From: Hymenobacter sp. 15J16-1T3B
GTDB taxonomy: Bacteria > Bacteroidota > Bacteroidia > Cytophagales > Hymenobacteraceae
Assembly (NCBI RefSeq): GCF_020711235.1
Contig: NZ_JAJFAV010000009.1
Span: 62,001 to 126,000 of the forward strand
Direction of reading: 5' to 3'
DNA: 64,000 nucleotides
In this document: positions 34,781 to 46,235 of the stretch, piece after piece
How positions within the stretch are numbered: the first letter of the stretch is position 1
Layout of the letters: every line of letters starts with the position of its first letter
Position numbers and translations under genes: made by a program
Notes under the pieces: model-generated
The model's input: only the letters and a program-made list of their open reading frames with translations
Databases searched by the model: none
What the model was told of the DNA's origin: nothing

Positions 34781-35413
34781 ATGCACCTTAACTTAATCGA
34801 CACCAACCCCGAGGTGGTGGCCGCCTGGCAACGCGTGTTTGCCGATGTGCCGCAGGTCACCGTCCGCCACGCCTCCATTTTCGACCACCCGGCCGACGCC
34901 CTCGTCAGCCCCGCCAACAGCTTCGGCTTCATGAACGGCGGCATCGACTTCGCCATTTCCAAGCACTTGGGCTGGCACCTGGAAAAAGACCTGCAGCGCC
35001 TGATCCGCGAGCAGTATTACGGCGAGCTGCTGGTGGGCCAGGCCGCCATCATCGAAACCGGCCACGCCGGGTTTCCCTACCTGATTTCGGCCCCCACCAT
35101 GCGCACGCCCATGACCATTACGCGCGGGCCGAATGTGTACCTGGCCATGAAGGCCATCTTGGTGCTGTTGCGCCACGGTCGTTTGAGCCCGGGCGAACCG
35201 GTAGCCGAGAAGGTGCAGACGGTGGCCATTCCGGGCCTGGGCACCGGCGTGGGGCAGGTGCCGCCGCTGGTGTGCGCCCGGCAGATGCGCCTGGCCTGGG
35301 AAGACGTGACGCGGGAGCAGTACGCCACCAAGCAGGGTTGGGAAGAGCTACGCTCCAACTACGCCTACTTCTACACCCACGACCCCAAGCACATCACCTA
35401 CGACATTCCCTAA
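34781..35413 (+). CDS. Macro-domain-like protein
   Basis: 210 aa from the ATG at 34781. The segment DALVSPANSFGFMNGGIDFA matches the ADP-ribose-binding loop of macro domains (NPAN...GGGI in canonical members), and AIPGLGTGVGQVPP fits the second phosphate-binding loop. Macro domains bind or remove ADP-ribose from proteins, nucleic acids or metabolites. A C-terminal extension, WEELRSNYAYFYTHDP, is not part of the core fold. The next gene, AlkD-like, begins only 2 bp after the stop, so they are translated from one message and probably act on related DNA or nucleotide damage. Confidence 0.78.
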   Translation: MHLNLIDTNPEVVAAWQRVFADVPQVTVRHASIFDHPADALVSPANSFGFMNGGIDFAISKHLGWHLEKDLQRLIREQYYGELLVGQAAIIETGHAGFPYLISAPTMRTPMTITRGPNVYLAMKAILVLLRHGRLSPGEPVAEKVQTVAIPGLGTGVGQVPPLVCARQMRLAWEDVTREQYATKQGWEELRSNYAYFYTHDPKHITYDIP

Positions 35414-35415
35414 CC

Positions 35416-36132
35416 ATGCCCGCCGCTGCTTCCTCGGCCGCCGACCTGCTGGCCCGAATCCACGCCCTGGCCGACCCCGCGCGGGCCGTGCTGGTGGCGC
35501 GCTTCTTCAAAACCGGTCCCGGCCAGTATGGCGAGGGTGACCAGTTTCTGGGCCTGCCCATGCCCTTGCAGCGGCAGTTGGCCCGCGAATTCCGCGCGCT
35601 GCCGCCCGACGAGGTAGAGCAGCAACTGGTGCGCAGCCCTTGGCACGACTGCCGCTCCATCGGCCTGATCATCTGGACGCTGCAATTCGCCAAAGCTGGG
35701 CCCGCCGGGCGGCAGGAACTCTACGAGCGGTACCTGGCCAACCGGCGCTTCGTCAACAATTGGGACCTGGTCGACATCAGCTGCCCGACTATTGTGGGCG
35801 GGTCTCTGCTGCAGCGCGACCGGGCGCCGCTCTACGCGCTGGCGGCCGAAGACCACCTCTGGAGCCAGCGCATGAGCATCGTGAGCACGCTGGCCTTCAT
35901 CCGCAAGGGGCAATTTGCCGACACCTTCGCCCTGACCGAACAGCTGCTCTCCCACCGCCACGACCTGATCCACAAAGCCGTAGGCTGGATGCTGCGCGAA
36001 GTGGGCAAGCGCAACGAAGCCGCCCTGGAAGAGTTCTTGGCCGACCATGCCCGGCAGCTGCCGCGCACCACCCTGCGCTACGCCATCGAGCGGTTTGCCC
36101 CGGCCCAGCGCCAAGCCTACCTGCAGAAATAA
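35416..36132 (+). CDS. AlkD-like DNA alkylation repair protein
   Basis: 238 aa. A HEAT-like all-helical repeat protein; the order FFKTGPGQYGEGDQFLGLPM, SPWHDCRSIGLIIW, FVNNWDLVDISCPTIVGG and SQRMSIVSTLAFIRKGQF is the DNA alkylation repair family. AlkC/AlkD glycosylases excise bulky or cationic N-alkyl purines without base flipping. The segment NNWDLVD contains the catalytic Asp and neighbouring Trp of the family. It follows the macro-domain gene by 2 bp and ends just before a perfect palindromic terminator. Confidence 0.92.
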   Translation: MPAAASSAADLLARIHALADPARAVLVARFFKTGPGQYGEGDQFLGLPMPLQRQLAREFRALPPDEVEQQLVRSPWHDCRSIGLIIWTLQFAKAGPAGRQELYERYLANRRFVNNWDLVDISCPTIVGGSLLQRDRAPLYALAAEDHLWSQRMSIVSTLAFIRKGQFADTFALTEQLLSHRHDLIHKAVGWMLREVGKRNEAALEEFLADHARQLPRTTLRYAIERFAPAQRQAYLQK

Positions 36133-36133
36133 C

Positions 36134-36165
36134 ACCGGCCCGCCAGACTAGTCTGGCGGGCCGGT
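36134..36165. terminator. Perfect palindromic terminator
   Basis: A 32-bp perfect palindrome centred on CTAG lies between the convergent AlkD-like and rhomboid genes and is likely bidirectional. Confidence 0.8.
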
Positions 36166-36184
36166 TGGTGCAGTTGCGTTGGGG

Positions 36185-37072
36185 TTACTGCTGGCTGGCT
36201 TTGAAGAGCTTCTGCTTTTCCTCTTTCGAGAGGCTTTCGTAGCCCGAACGCGAAATCTTTTCCAGAATCCGGTCGATTTCCTCCTGGGCGGGCTGGGCCA
36301 GCGGGCCGCGCTTGCCGTTTGGGGCGGCCTGGGCGCTGCGGTGCGACACGCGCAGGCGCGGCCGGCCGTGCAGCAGCGCATTCACCCACTCGCCCATGGC
36401 AATGATGGGCCGGCCCAGGTCGCGGCCGCGCTGCAGCTGCCGGATGTACACGAAGCCGAGCAACGCCCCGCCCAGGTGGGCCAGCTGCCCACCGGTGTTG
36501 TCGCCGCTGATGCCGGCAATGGAAACGACCACCACCACAGCGGCAATGTACTTGATGCGGACCGGCCCGATAAAAATCAGGTTGAAGGTGTAATCGGGCA
36601 GCAAGGTGGCGGCGGCCACGATGATGGCCGTGACGCTGGCCGACGCCCCGTAGAGCATGGCCGACTGGTGCCGCATGGCGGGCAGCAGATTGTAGCAGGC
36701 CAGGTAGCAGGCCGCGCCGGCAACGGCCCCCAGCACGTAGAGGCTGATCAGGCGTCGGTCGCCGAGGTACTCGCGCACGAGCGTGCCGAACCAGTACAGG
36801 TTCAGCAGGTTGAAGAGGATGTGAAAAAAGGAAAACTGCGTGAAGCTATACGTCAGCAGCGTCCAGGGGCGCACCAGGAAGGTCAGCGGCGCGGAAGGCA
36901 CCGCCAGCCACTCCAGCACCAGCATGTGCCCAAAGGAATTGCCGGTGGCCAGGTAAAAGACCGCCCGCAACAGGTTCAGCGCCACGAACACCAGCACGTT
37001 GATAACCAACAGCTGGTTGAGGGCGTTGTCGCGGCGGCTGAAAGTGGACCGGATATCGGCAAGAATGCTCAT
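36185..37072 (-). CDS. Rhomboid family intramembrane serine protease
   Basis: 295 aa with six hydrophobic segments. Catalytic Ser144 in YGASASVTAI and His199 in QLAHLGGALLGF form the rhomboid dyad; FHILFNLLNLYWFG is the conserved H-x-x-x-N region of TM2. The C-terminal 70 residues are cytoplasmic and charged (RILEKISRSGYESLSKEEKQ), as in Bacteroidota rhomboids encoded beside mutL. It starts 16 bp after the second rhomboid gene, so the two form an operon. Confidence 0.93.
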   Translation of the reverse strand: MSILADIRSTFSRRDNALNQLLVINVLVFVALNLLRAVFYLATGNSFGHMLVLEWLAVPSAPLTFLVRPWTLLTYSFTQFSFFHILFNLLNLYWFGTLVREYLGDRRLISLYVLGAVAGAACYLACYNLLPAMRHQSAMLYGASASVTAIIVAAATLLPDYTFNLIFIGPVRIKYIAAVVVVVSIAGISGDNTGGQLAHLGGALLGFVYIRQLQRGRDLGRPIIAMGEWVNALLHGRPRLRVSHRSAQAAPNGKRGPLAQPAQEEIDRILEKISRSGYESLSKEEKQKLFKASQQ

Positions 37073-37088
37073 GAGGGGCGGGGTGGGA

Positions 37089-37880
37089 TTAGTAGGGGCG
37101 CGTGCTGTTCCGTTCCCAGTATTTCAACAGCAGGAAACCGAACAACATTCCGCCGAGGTGGGCGAAGTGGGCCACGTTGTCGCCGGGAACCGGGTGGGTG
37201 CCTTTGTACAATTCCAGCGCCCCGTACAGGAATACGAGGTATTTGGCCTTGATGGGCACCGGCAACGGGAAGAGGACCAGCTCGGTATTGGGGAAAAGGT
37301 AGCCAAAAGCAAACAGAATGGCGAATACGGCTCCGGACGCCCCCACCATGCCCGCGTACGGGGAGTTGACGCTGTCGTCGTACATGGCCCGCAGCTGGGC
37401 CTTGGCCGACTCAATCAGGCGCTGGTCGTCGGGGTGCTGCTGGATGGCGCGGGCTACCGTGGTGTAGCCCTGGGCGCCGGGCAGGTTGTGCTCGTAGAAA
37501 TCGGCGTAGCCCACGCCCGAGGGGGCAGCCACAAAGGCTTCCACGTCCTGGTGCATGCGGTTGAGCTCGTAGTGCCGCACGCTCGCGTACAGGAACCCCG
37601 CTCCCACCCCGCAAATCAGCCAAAAAGCGAGGAAGCGCTGCGCGCCCCAATGCTTCTCCAGCATCGGCCCGAACACCACCAGGGCCAGCATGTTGGAGAA
37701 AATGTGCCCCAGCCCGCTGTGCAGGAACATGTACGTGACGTGCTGGTAGGGCCGGTAGCGCTCCGAGATGAACGGAAACAGCGCCAGCATCTCCAGCAGT
37801 TGCGGCATAACCCCGACCAAAAACATCATCCCCACGTTGACGAGAATGAGGTTGCGCACCATGGGCGTGAATTGGAACAT
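37089..37880 (-). CDS. Rhomboid family intramembrane serine protease (second copy)
   Basis: 263 aa from the ATG at 37880 (MFQFTPMVRNLILVNV); an upstream non-ATG extension of about 30 residues is less likely. TM2 carries MFLHSGLGHIFSNMLALVVFG without its last residue changed, with the expected His and Asn. The catalytic pair is Ser182 (GMVGASGAVFAILFAF) and His241 (HFAHLGGMLFGF). A 75-residue soluble loop (about 100-175) between TM3 and TM4 distinguishes it from its neighbour. Tandem rhomboids next to mutL are a recurrent Bacteroidota arrangement; substrates are unknown. Confidence 0.92.
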   Translation of the reverse strand: MFQFTPMVRNLILVNVGMMFLVGVMPQLLEMLALFPFISERYRPYQHVTYMFLHSGLGHIFSNMLALVVFGPMLEKHWGAQRFLAFWLICGVGAGFLYASVRHYELNRMHQDVEAFVAAPSGVGYADFYEHNLPGAQGYTTVARAIQQHPDDQRLIESAKAQLRAMYDDSVNSPYAGMVGASGAVFAILFAFGYLFPNTELVLFPLPVPIKAKYLVFLYGALELYKGTHPVPGDNVAHFAHLGGMLFGFLLLKYWERNSTRPY

Positions 37881-38124
37881 AAGCCGCTGAGTAAAGCTGG
37901 GTTCAGGGAAAAAGCCGCGGATGCTCCGCGGCAGCCCGGCCGGCACCGGGGCCGGCCGGGGCAGCGGCCCCAACGACGAAGGTAAGCCTTACGGCCCAAG
38001 CGCCGCCGCGGGTTTGGCCGGTTGCGGCCCCGCCGGCTGCCCGCTGCCAGCTATTGTCGCGGCCCGGGTCCGGGCCGCTGCTTCCCCGCCGAGGAACAAG
38101 CGTGCCGGCTCGGTTGCGCGGCGC

Positions 38125-40209
38125 TTAGCGGGCGAAGAAGGCCTGCAGCTGATCCAGCTCCAGCATCACCAGCGTGCGTTGGCCGTCGGGGGTGTAGCCG
38201 GGGGTTTCGCAGGCGAAGAGCCGGTCGACCAGGGCCGTCATTTCCAGCTCGCTGAGGCGGGCGGGCACTCCGGCGGCCACGCGCCGCGCCAGGGCCCGGG
38301 CCAGCTGCTCGCGGCGGTCGAGGCGGGCGCGGCCGCCGGGCACGCGAAACTGCTCCAGCAGGCCCTCTAGCAGCTCTTTTTCGTTGCTACGGTGCGGCAC
38401 GTCGGCGGGCAGGCCCTGCACCACGATGGTGTTCGGACCGAATTCCTCGAAGTGGAAGCCCAGCGCGTGCAGCTCGGCGGTGACTTCGCGCAGCACAGCA
38501 AAATCGGCGGGCGTGAAGGACACGGTGCGCGGAAACAGCAGGGTCTGCGCGGTGCTGGTTTCCTGGCTGCTGTTGCGCTGGTACTGCTCGTAGAGAATCC
38601 GCTCCCGCGCCGCCACGTGGTCGATGAGCATCAGGCCCGACTTGACCGGCACCAATACGTACTGCTGCACCTGCACGGCGCGCCGCCCCGGCACGGCGGC
38701 CTCGGCGCCGGCCGAAGCAGCGGAGCCGGCGTGGGTGAGCGGCAGCTCCGGCGCGGGCGCCGGGGCCGCGGCTACCGGGGGCGCCGTGGGCAGGGCCGGC
38801 ACCGTAGCGGCGGCCCCCAGGTCGATTTCGAAGCCGGCCGTGGCAGCGGGCATGATGGGGAGGGCGGGCAGCGGCTCGGGCTTGGCGTCGGGCGCTTCGG
38901 CTTCGAGGTCGTCGAGGGCACCAGGCTGACTCAGGGAGCGGTAGAAGTCTTCGAGGGCGCGCCGGGCCTGCTCGGTGGGGCGCGGGGTGAGCGGCTTTTC
39001 GTCGGCGGCCGGGCGGCTGGAGCCTTCCCCGCGGGCGGGGCGGACCGGCGTGGCGGCCGCCGCCATAGCCGCGGCCAGCGCGCCGCCCTCGCGGCCGCGG
39101 TCGAGCAGGTCGGCGCGGTCGGTGCCGGGGTTGTCGTCGAAGTCGGAACGGGCGCTGGTGCGCAGGCCAGCCAGCGGGGCAAAGTTCACGTCGCTTTCAA
39201 AGTCGAGCGAGGGCGCCATGTTGTGCAGCCCCAGCGCCTGCTTCACGGCGGCGCGCACGATGGCGTACACGGTTTTCTCGTCTTCGAACTTGATTTCCGT
39301 CTTCGTGGGGTGCACGTTGATGTCGATGGCCTTGGGGTCCAGTTCAAGAAAAAGCACGTAGAACGGGTGCGTTTCCTTGGGCAGCAGGCCCTCGTAGGCG
39401 GCCAGCACGGCGTGGTTGAGGTAGGCCGAGCGGATAAAGCGGCCGTTGACGAAGAAAAACTGGTCGCCGCGGCTTTTCTTGGCCGAGGCCGGCTTGCCGA
39501 TGTAGCCTTTCACGGAAATGAACGGCGTGACTTCCTCCACCAACGCCAGCTGCTCCTTGTAGGAATTGCCGAGCAGCTGCACCACGCGCTGGCTGAGCTT
39601 GCCGGCGGGCAGGTTGAAGACTTCCAAATCGTTCTGGTACAGCGAAAAGCTCACACCGGACTTCGACAGGGCCACGTGCTGAAACTCGTCGAGGATGTGG
39701 CGCATTTCCACCGCGTTGCTCTTGAGGAAGTTGCGGCGGGCGGGTACGTTGTAGAACAGGTTCTTGACGCTGATGCTGGTGCCGTCGGGGGCGGCGGTGG
39801 GCTGCTGGCGCACCACCTGCGAGCCTTCCACCAGCAGCTGGGTGCCAGTGTCTTGCTGGCGCAGCTTGGTTTTGATTTCCACCTGGGCCACGGCGGCAAT
39901 GCTGGCCAGTGCCTCGCCGCGGAAGCCGAGGGTGCGAATCTGAAACAGGTCCTCGGTCGTGCGAATTTTGCTGGTGGCGTGGCGCTCCAGGCTCATGCGC
40001 GCGTCGGTGGCCGACATGCCCGAGCCGTTGTCGACGACCTGCACCAATTGCTTGCCGGCATCTTTCACAATGAGCTGTATCTGAGTAGCTCCCGCGTCGA
40101 CGGCGTTTTCCAGTAGCTCCTTCACCACCGACGCCGGGCGTTGGACGACCTCGCCGGCGGCAATCTGGTTGGCCAGGTATTCGGGTAGCAGTTGAATGAT
40201 ATCGGACAT
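38125..40209 (-). CDS. mutL: DNA mismatch repair protein MutL
   Basis: 694 aa. The GHKL ATPase N-terminus is intact: LANQIAAGEVVQRPASVVKE, LLENAVDAGAT (catalytic Glu/Asn), VDNGSGMSATDA, HATSKI and LGFRGEALASIA. A transducer domain follows. About residues 345-510 form a low-complexity Pro/Ala linker, and the C-terminal dimerisation domain contains LMLIDHVAARERILYEQY and a late CETPGYTPDGQRTLVML. No DQHA(x)2E(x)4E endonuclease motif is obvious: DHVAARERILYE replaces it. MutL couples MutS mismatch recognition to strand removal. It has its own -7 box and is followed by the two rhomboid genes. Confidence 0.96.
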   Translation of the reverse strand: MSDIIQLLPEYLANQIAAGEVVQRPASVVKELLENAVDAGATQIQLIVKDAGKQLVQVVDNGSGMSATDARMSLERHATSKIRTTEDLFQIRTLGFRGEALASIAAVAQVEIKTKLRQQDTGTQLLVEGSQVVRQQPTAAPDGTSISVKNLFYNVPARRNFLKSNAVEMRHILDEFQHVALSKSGVSFSLYQNDLEVFNLPAGKLSQRVVQLLGNSYKEQLALVEEVTPFISVKGYIGKPASAKKSRGDQFFFVNGRFIRSAYLNHAVLAAYEGLLPKETHPFYVLFLELDPKAIDINVHPTKTEIKFEDEKTVYAIVRAAVKQALGLHNMAPSLDFESDVNFAPLAGLRTSARSDFDDNPGTDRADLLDRGREGGALAAAMAAAATPVRPARGEGSSRPAADEKPLTPRPTEQARRALEDFYRSLSQPGALDDLEAEAPDAKPEPLPALPIMPAATAGFEIDLGAAATVPALPTAPPVAAAPAPAPELPLTHAGSAASAGAEAAVPGRRAVQVQQYVLVPVKSGLMLIDHVAARERILYEQYQRNSSQETSTAQTLLFPRTVSFTPADFAVLREVTAELHALGFHFEEFGPNTIVVQGLPADVPHRSNEKELLEGLLEQFRVPGGRARLDRREQLARALARRVAAGVPARLSELEMTALVDRLFACETPGYTPDGQRTLVMLELDQLQAFFAR

Positions 40210-40256
40210 AGCAGCACACGAACCGCCGGGGCGGCGGCGTTTGTTTTCAAGCGGAG

Positions 40257-40264
40257 CAAAGGTA
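40257..40264 (-). promoter_or_regulatory. -7 box of mutL
   Basis: TACCTTTG on the minus strand, 47 bp before the mutL ATG; a perfect TAnnTTTG but with no visible -33 TTTG. Confidence 0.55.
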
Positions 40265-40329
40265 CGGCAGCCGGCCGGGCCTTGCTGCTATATAGGCACG
40301 AATGGCGGGCGCAGCTAGGCCAAGAAGAA

Positions 40330-40434
40330 CGTCAGGTCGAGCGCAGCCGAGACGTCTCGCTGGATAGTAATTTCTCCTTTGAAATTGCTCTTGGGCGTCA
40401 GCACGCGAGATGTCTCGACAAGCTCGACATGACG
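40330..40434. repeat. REP-like imperfect palindrome
   Basis: The left arm (about 40330-40361) and right arm (about 40394-40434) are reverse-complementary over the segment GTCGAG...CGAGAC...TCTCGC, with several mismatches. The spacer holds a small AATTTC/GAAATT hairpin. It shares the GTGCTGAC/TCTCGCG words with the element at 22.0 kb and 20 nt with the one in the coaC-coaB gap. Confidence 0.75.
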
Positions 40435-40792
40435 GGCTGGTACGTTCGTCTCGCCGGGCGGAATGCAACCCAGCGCTACATAGCACTTTGCCTATAACCA
40501 GCTTCGAACATTTCCGGAACCTGCCGGCGGGCGGAACCCGTACACGGCGCCGACTGTACTGGTAATGAGCTTTGCACCAATCCCGCGCGGGAAATAATGC
40601 GTAAGTTTGTGGTCAGCTTCTGCTTGCGGGCTTTTGCCCGTGGCAGAGCCGGCCGCCGTCTTCCGGGCTTCGGCCGGTTATTTCCGCCCCGCGTGCTAGC
40701 GCCCTTCCCCGTGGCTTCGGCCCCGCTGAAGGGCGTCGGCGCAGAAAGCGGACCTGACCAACTTCACCATACGCGACACGATTCAGAGGCCA

Positions 40793-43768
<2,976 letters not shown>

Positions 43769-43843
43769 GCTACCGCGAACCGCCATTGGTTGACTTGAGG
43801 GGAAGCCTTTCTATGTGGTGTGGAACAAGCAACCCCTTGACCG

Positions 43844-43872
43844 ACGCCCCGTCCCTGACCAGGACGGGGCGT
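43844..43872 (+). terminator. Hairpin terminator after the GH3 fusion gene
   Basis: An 11-bp stem (43844-43854 with 43862-43872), loop CTGACCA, followed by TCTTGTTT. Flanking GAACAAG/CTTGTTT extends it with a mismatch. Confidence 0.75.
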
Positions 43873-44046
43873 TCTTGTTTAGGCAATAGCCCGCGTTAAC
43901 CCCGAACGCCAGCCATTCCTATCCACCCCGCCGCCGGATTACGTAGCTATTAAGCCCGGCAGATTTTTCGCGGTTTCGCCAACTTGCTGCCCGTTGTCTG
44001 GTTTAGCTGCAAATTCTCCTCCCTCCTCTCCAGCCGCCCCACCCGT

Positions 44047-45186
44047 ATGAACATTGGCATTGTCTGTTATCCCACCTTCGGCGGCTCGGGCGTCGTGGCC
44101 ACCGAGCTAGGCAAAGCCCTGGCGGAAAAAGGGCACCGCGTCCACTTCATCACCTACAGCCAGCCGGTGCGGCTCAGCTTCGTCAACGAAAACCTGTTCT
44201 ACCACGAGGTATTCGTGCCGTCGTACCCGCTGTTCCAGTTCCCGCCCTACGAGCTGGCGCTGGCCTCCAAGATGGTCGACATCGTGCAGAACGAGAAGCT
44301 GGACGTGCTCCACGTGCACTACGCCATTCCGCACGCCTCGGCGGCCTACATGGCCAAGCAGATTCTGCGCACCAAGGGCATCAATATCCCGGTCATCACC
44401 ACCCTGCACGGCACCGACATCACGCTGGTGGGCAAAGACGCCTCGTTTGAGCCGGTCGTCACGTTCAGCATCAACCAGTCGGACGCCGTCACGTCGGTGT
44501 CGGCGGATCTGAAAAAAGAAACTTACGAGTACTTCGCCGTCGAGAAAGACATCGAAGTCATTCCGAACTTCATCAACCTAGAGCGCTTCAAAAAGCAGCC
44601 CAAGGAGCATTTCCGCGCCGCCATTGCCCCCGACGGCGAGAAGCTGCTCATCCACACCTCCAACTTCCGCTCCGTCAAGCGTGTGGAGGACGTGGTGCGC
44701 ATCTTCGACGGGGTGCGCCAGCAGATGCCGGCCAAGCTGCTGCTCGTCGGCGACGGGCCCGACCGCCCGCGCATCGAGAAGCTGTGCCGGGAACTGGGGC
44801 TAGGCAGCTACGACGTGCGCTTCCTGGGCAAGCTGGAAGCGGTGGAAGAAGTATTGAGCGTATCGGATCTGTTTCTGATGCCCTCGGAAAAGGAAAGCTT
44901 CGGCTTGGCCGCCCTGGAGGCCATGTCCTGCGAAGTGCCCGTCATCAGCACCAACGCGGGCGGCATCCCGGAGCTGAACGTGGACGGCGTCACCGGCTTT
45001 GTGAGCAACGTGGGCGACGTGGCCGAAATGGTCAAAAACGCCCTCACCGTGCTCGACGACGCGAATCTGCCGCGCTTCAAGGCCGCGGCCCGCGCCCGCG
45101 CCGAAGAGTTTGCCGTCGACAAGATTGTGCCGCGCTACGAGGCCTGCTACCAGCGCGCCATCGACGCGGTCATGGCCGAGGCGTAA
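44047..45186 (+). CDS. bshA: N-acetyl-alpha-D-glucosaminyl L-malate synthase BshA
   Basis: 379 aa from the ATG at 44047; MNIGIVCYPTFGGSGVVATE is the diagnostic start, whereas the longer frame is untypical. It is a GT4 glycosyltransferase with two Rossmann domains; the C-terminal EX7E element is ESFGLAALEAMSCEVPVI. HVHYAIPHASAAY and TLHGTDITLVG are also BshA-like. BshA joins UDP-GlcNAc to L-malate in the first step of bacillithiol synthesis, the low-molecular-weight thiol of many Bacteroidota. bshB and bshC are not in the window. Confidence 0.95.
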   Translation: MNIGIVCYPTFGGSGVVATELGKALAEKGHRVHFITYSQPVRLSFVNENLFYHEVFVPSYPLFQFPPYELALASKMVDIVQNEKLDVLHVHYAIPHASAAYMAKQILRTKGINIPVITTLHGTDITLVGKDASFEPVVTFSINQSDAVTSVSADLKKETYEYFAVEKDIEVIPNFINLERFKKQPKEHFRAAIAPDGEKLLIHTSNFRSVKRVEDVVRIFDGVRQQMPAKLLLVGDGPDRPRIEKLCRELGLGSYDVRFLGKLEAVEEVLSVSDLFLMPSEKESFGLAALEAMSCEVPVISTNAGGIPELNVDGVTGFVSNVGDVAEMVKNALTVLDDANLPRFKAAARARAEEFAVDKIVPRYEACYQRAIDAVMAEA

Positions 45187-45208
45187 ATAGCTCAACGCCC
45201 AGCGCCAG

Positions 45209-45448
45209 CCGCGCTGGCCGTCAGTGCGAGCGAAGCGCGGCAATCTTTCCTCTAGCAGTAGAAACGCAACAACACCTACTACCCGAAAACGGCCCCGCCC
45301 TAACCAGCGTCACTTGGTTTCGGGCGGGGCCGTTTCGTTTTGAGCAAATTTTGGTTTCTACCAGCTGTGGCGGCGTGCCGCGAGAAGAAGGGTTGACGCC
45401 GCTTAATGCGCGGAATGTCGTGCCTTCTCGCACTGACGGCCAGCGCGG
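45209..45448. repeat. REP-like arms flanking the bshA terminator
   Basis: A 22-bp perfect inverted repeat (45209-45230 with 45427-45448) brackets about 195 bp that contains the terminator hairpin at 45287-45335. The word GTCAGTGCGAGCGAAGCG next to the left arm is a typical dispersed-repeat sequence. Confidence 0.75.
45287..45335. terminator. Nested hairpin terminator
   Basis: A 14-bp stem (45287-45300 with 45322-45335) encloses a second AACCA/TGGTT pairing in the loop. T-rich sequence follows. It lies between convergent bshA and the membrane protein gene. Confidence 0.8.
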
Positions 45449-45473
45449 CCGTTGCCGCAAGCTAAAGTCAGGG

Positions 45474-46007
45474 CTAAAACAACCCTACGGCCTCGCGCTT
45501 CACGGTTTCGATGGCCGCAGTGGTCGGGTCGGCTTCGTCGGTGAGCAGGCTTTCGAGCACGCGCTTGGCCAGCTCGGTGCCGCGGGCCTGTTGCTGGTTG
45601 GGCAGGGTTTGGTAGGCTTTGTTGATGAGCGTGACGATGCTTTCCTTGGCCTGGCGCACCTGCGCCCAGGCTTCGGGGCTCATGTAAAGCTGCTGAGACA
45701 GGTTGTGCTCGTACTCGGCGCGGATTTCCTGAATGAGCAGGCGGTGGTACTCGGGCGCCGTTTGGCCGGCGGAGCTCAGGCGCACCAGCAAGTTGTTGGG
45801 CGTGATGCGCTCCAGCAGCAGAATGACCCGCTCGTAGGCCTGCAAACGCAACGGCAGAGTGGTTTTGGAGCTTTCCAGGCGCAGTTCGATGAGGCGGCGC
45901 TGCTGCTCCTTGTTGAGGTACTGCTGGAGGAGGTAGTAAACGGTGCCAGCCACGATGAGGGCCGGCAGGGTGATTTTGAGCAGGTCGATGAGCAAAGCGG
46001 AATCCAT
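45474..46007 (-). CDS. Membrane-anchored protein of unknown function
   Basis: 177 aa. One N-terminal membrane helix (LLKITLPALIVAGTVYYLL) is followed by a basic/acidic helical domain with the conserved-looking segments KTTLPLRLQAYERVILLLER, LLIQEIRAEYEHNLSQQLY and WAQVRQAKESIVTLINKAYQ. The pattern LRLQAYERVILLLERI is familiar from small membrane-anchored proteins widespread in Bacteroidota, for which no function is known. It stands alone between two terminator-bearing intergenic regions. Confidence 0.75.
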   Translation of the reverse strand: MDSALLIDLLKITLPALIVAGTVYYLLQQYLNKEQQRRLIELRLESSKTTLPLRLQAYERVILLLERITPNNLLVRLSSAGQTAPEYHRLLIQEIRAEYEHNLSQQLYMSPEAWAQVRQAKESIVTLINKAYQTLPNQQQARGTELAKRVLESLLTDEADPTTAAIETVKREAVGLF

Positions 46008-46170
46008 GCGGAGACGTAAGGCGGGCCGGCGGGAGCGGCCACGCGGGAATTAAACAAAAGCCGCGCGAACGGGTAATACCCCCAACTCCGTGCGGCCGGC
46101 AAAGATATACGTGAACCGGACGCGCGGAGCTACTGTTACGGGAATGATACGGCGAATGGCCACCGGGCAG

Positions 46171-46178
46171 TATCTTTG
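46171..46178 (+). promoter_or_regulatory. -7 box of the Fe-S carrier gene
   Basis: TATCTTTG, a perfect TAnnTTTG, 57 bp upstream of the ATG at 46236. Confidence 0.55.
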
Positions 46179-46235
46179 TCGTCCGGGCCGCCAAGCCCTT
46201 CCAAACGGAGACTCTACGCAACTTCTTTTTCAACT

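Larger units (their letters stand above)
40210..40792. other. Intergenic region between divergent mutL and GH3 genes
   Basis: 583 bp. From left to right it holds the mutL -7 box (40257-40264), the REP-like imperfect palindrome (40330-40434), and a TAAGTTTG sequence (40602-40609) that could serve the rightward GH3 gene. No protein-like reading frame was found. Confidence 0.65.

Noticed and set aside
38392-40116. 574-residue frame antisense to mutL
   Set aside because: Same shadow effect; composition and lack of motifs.
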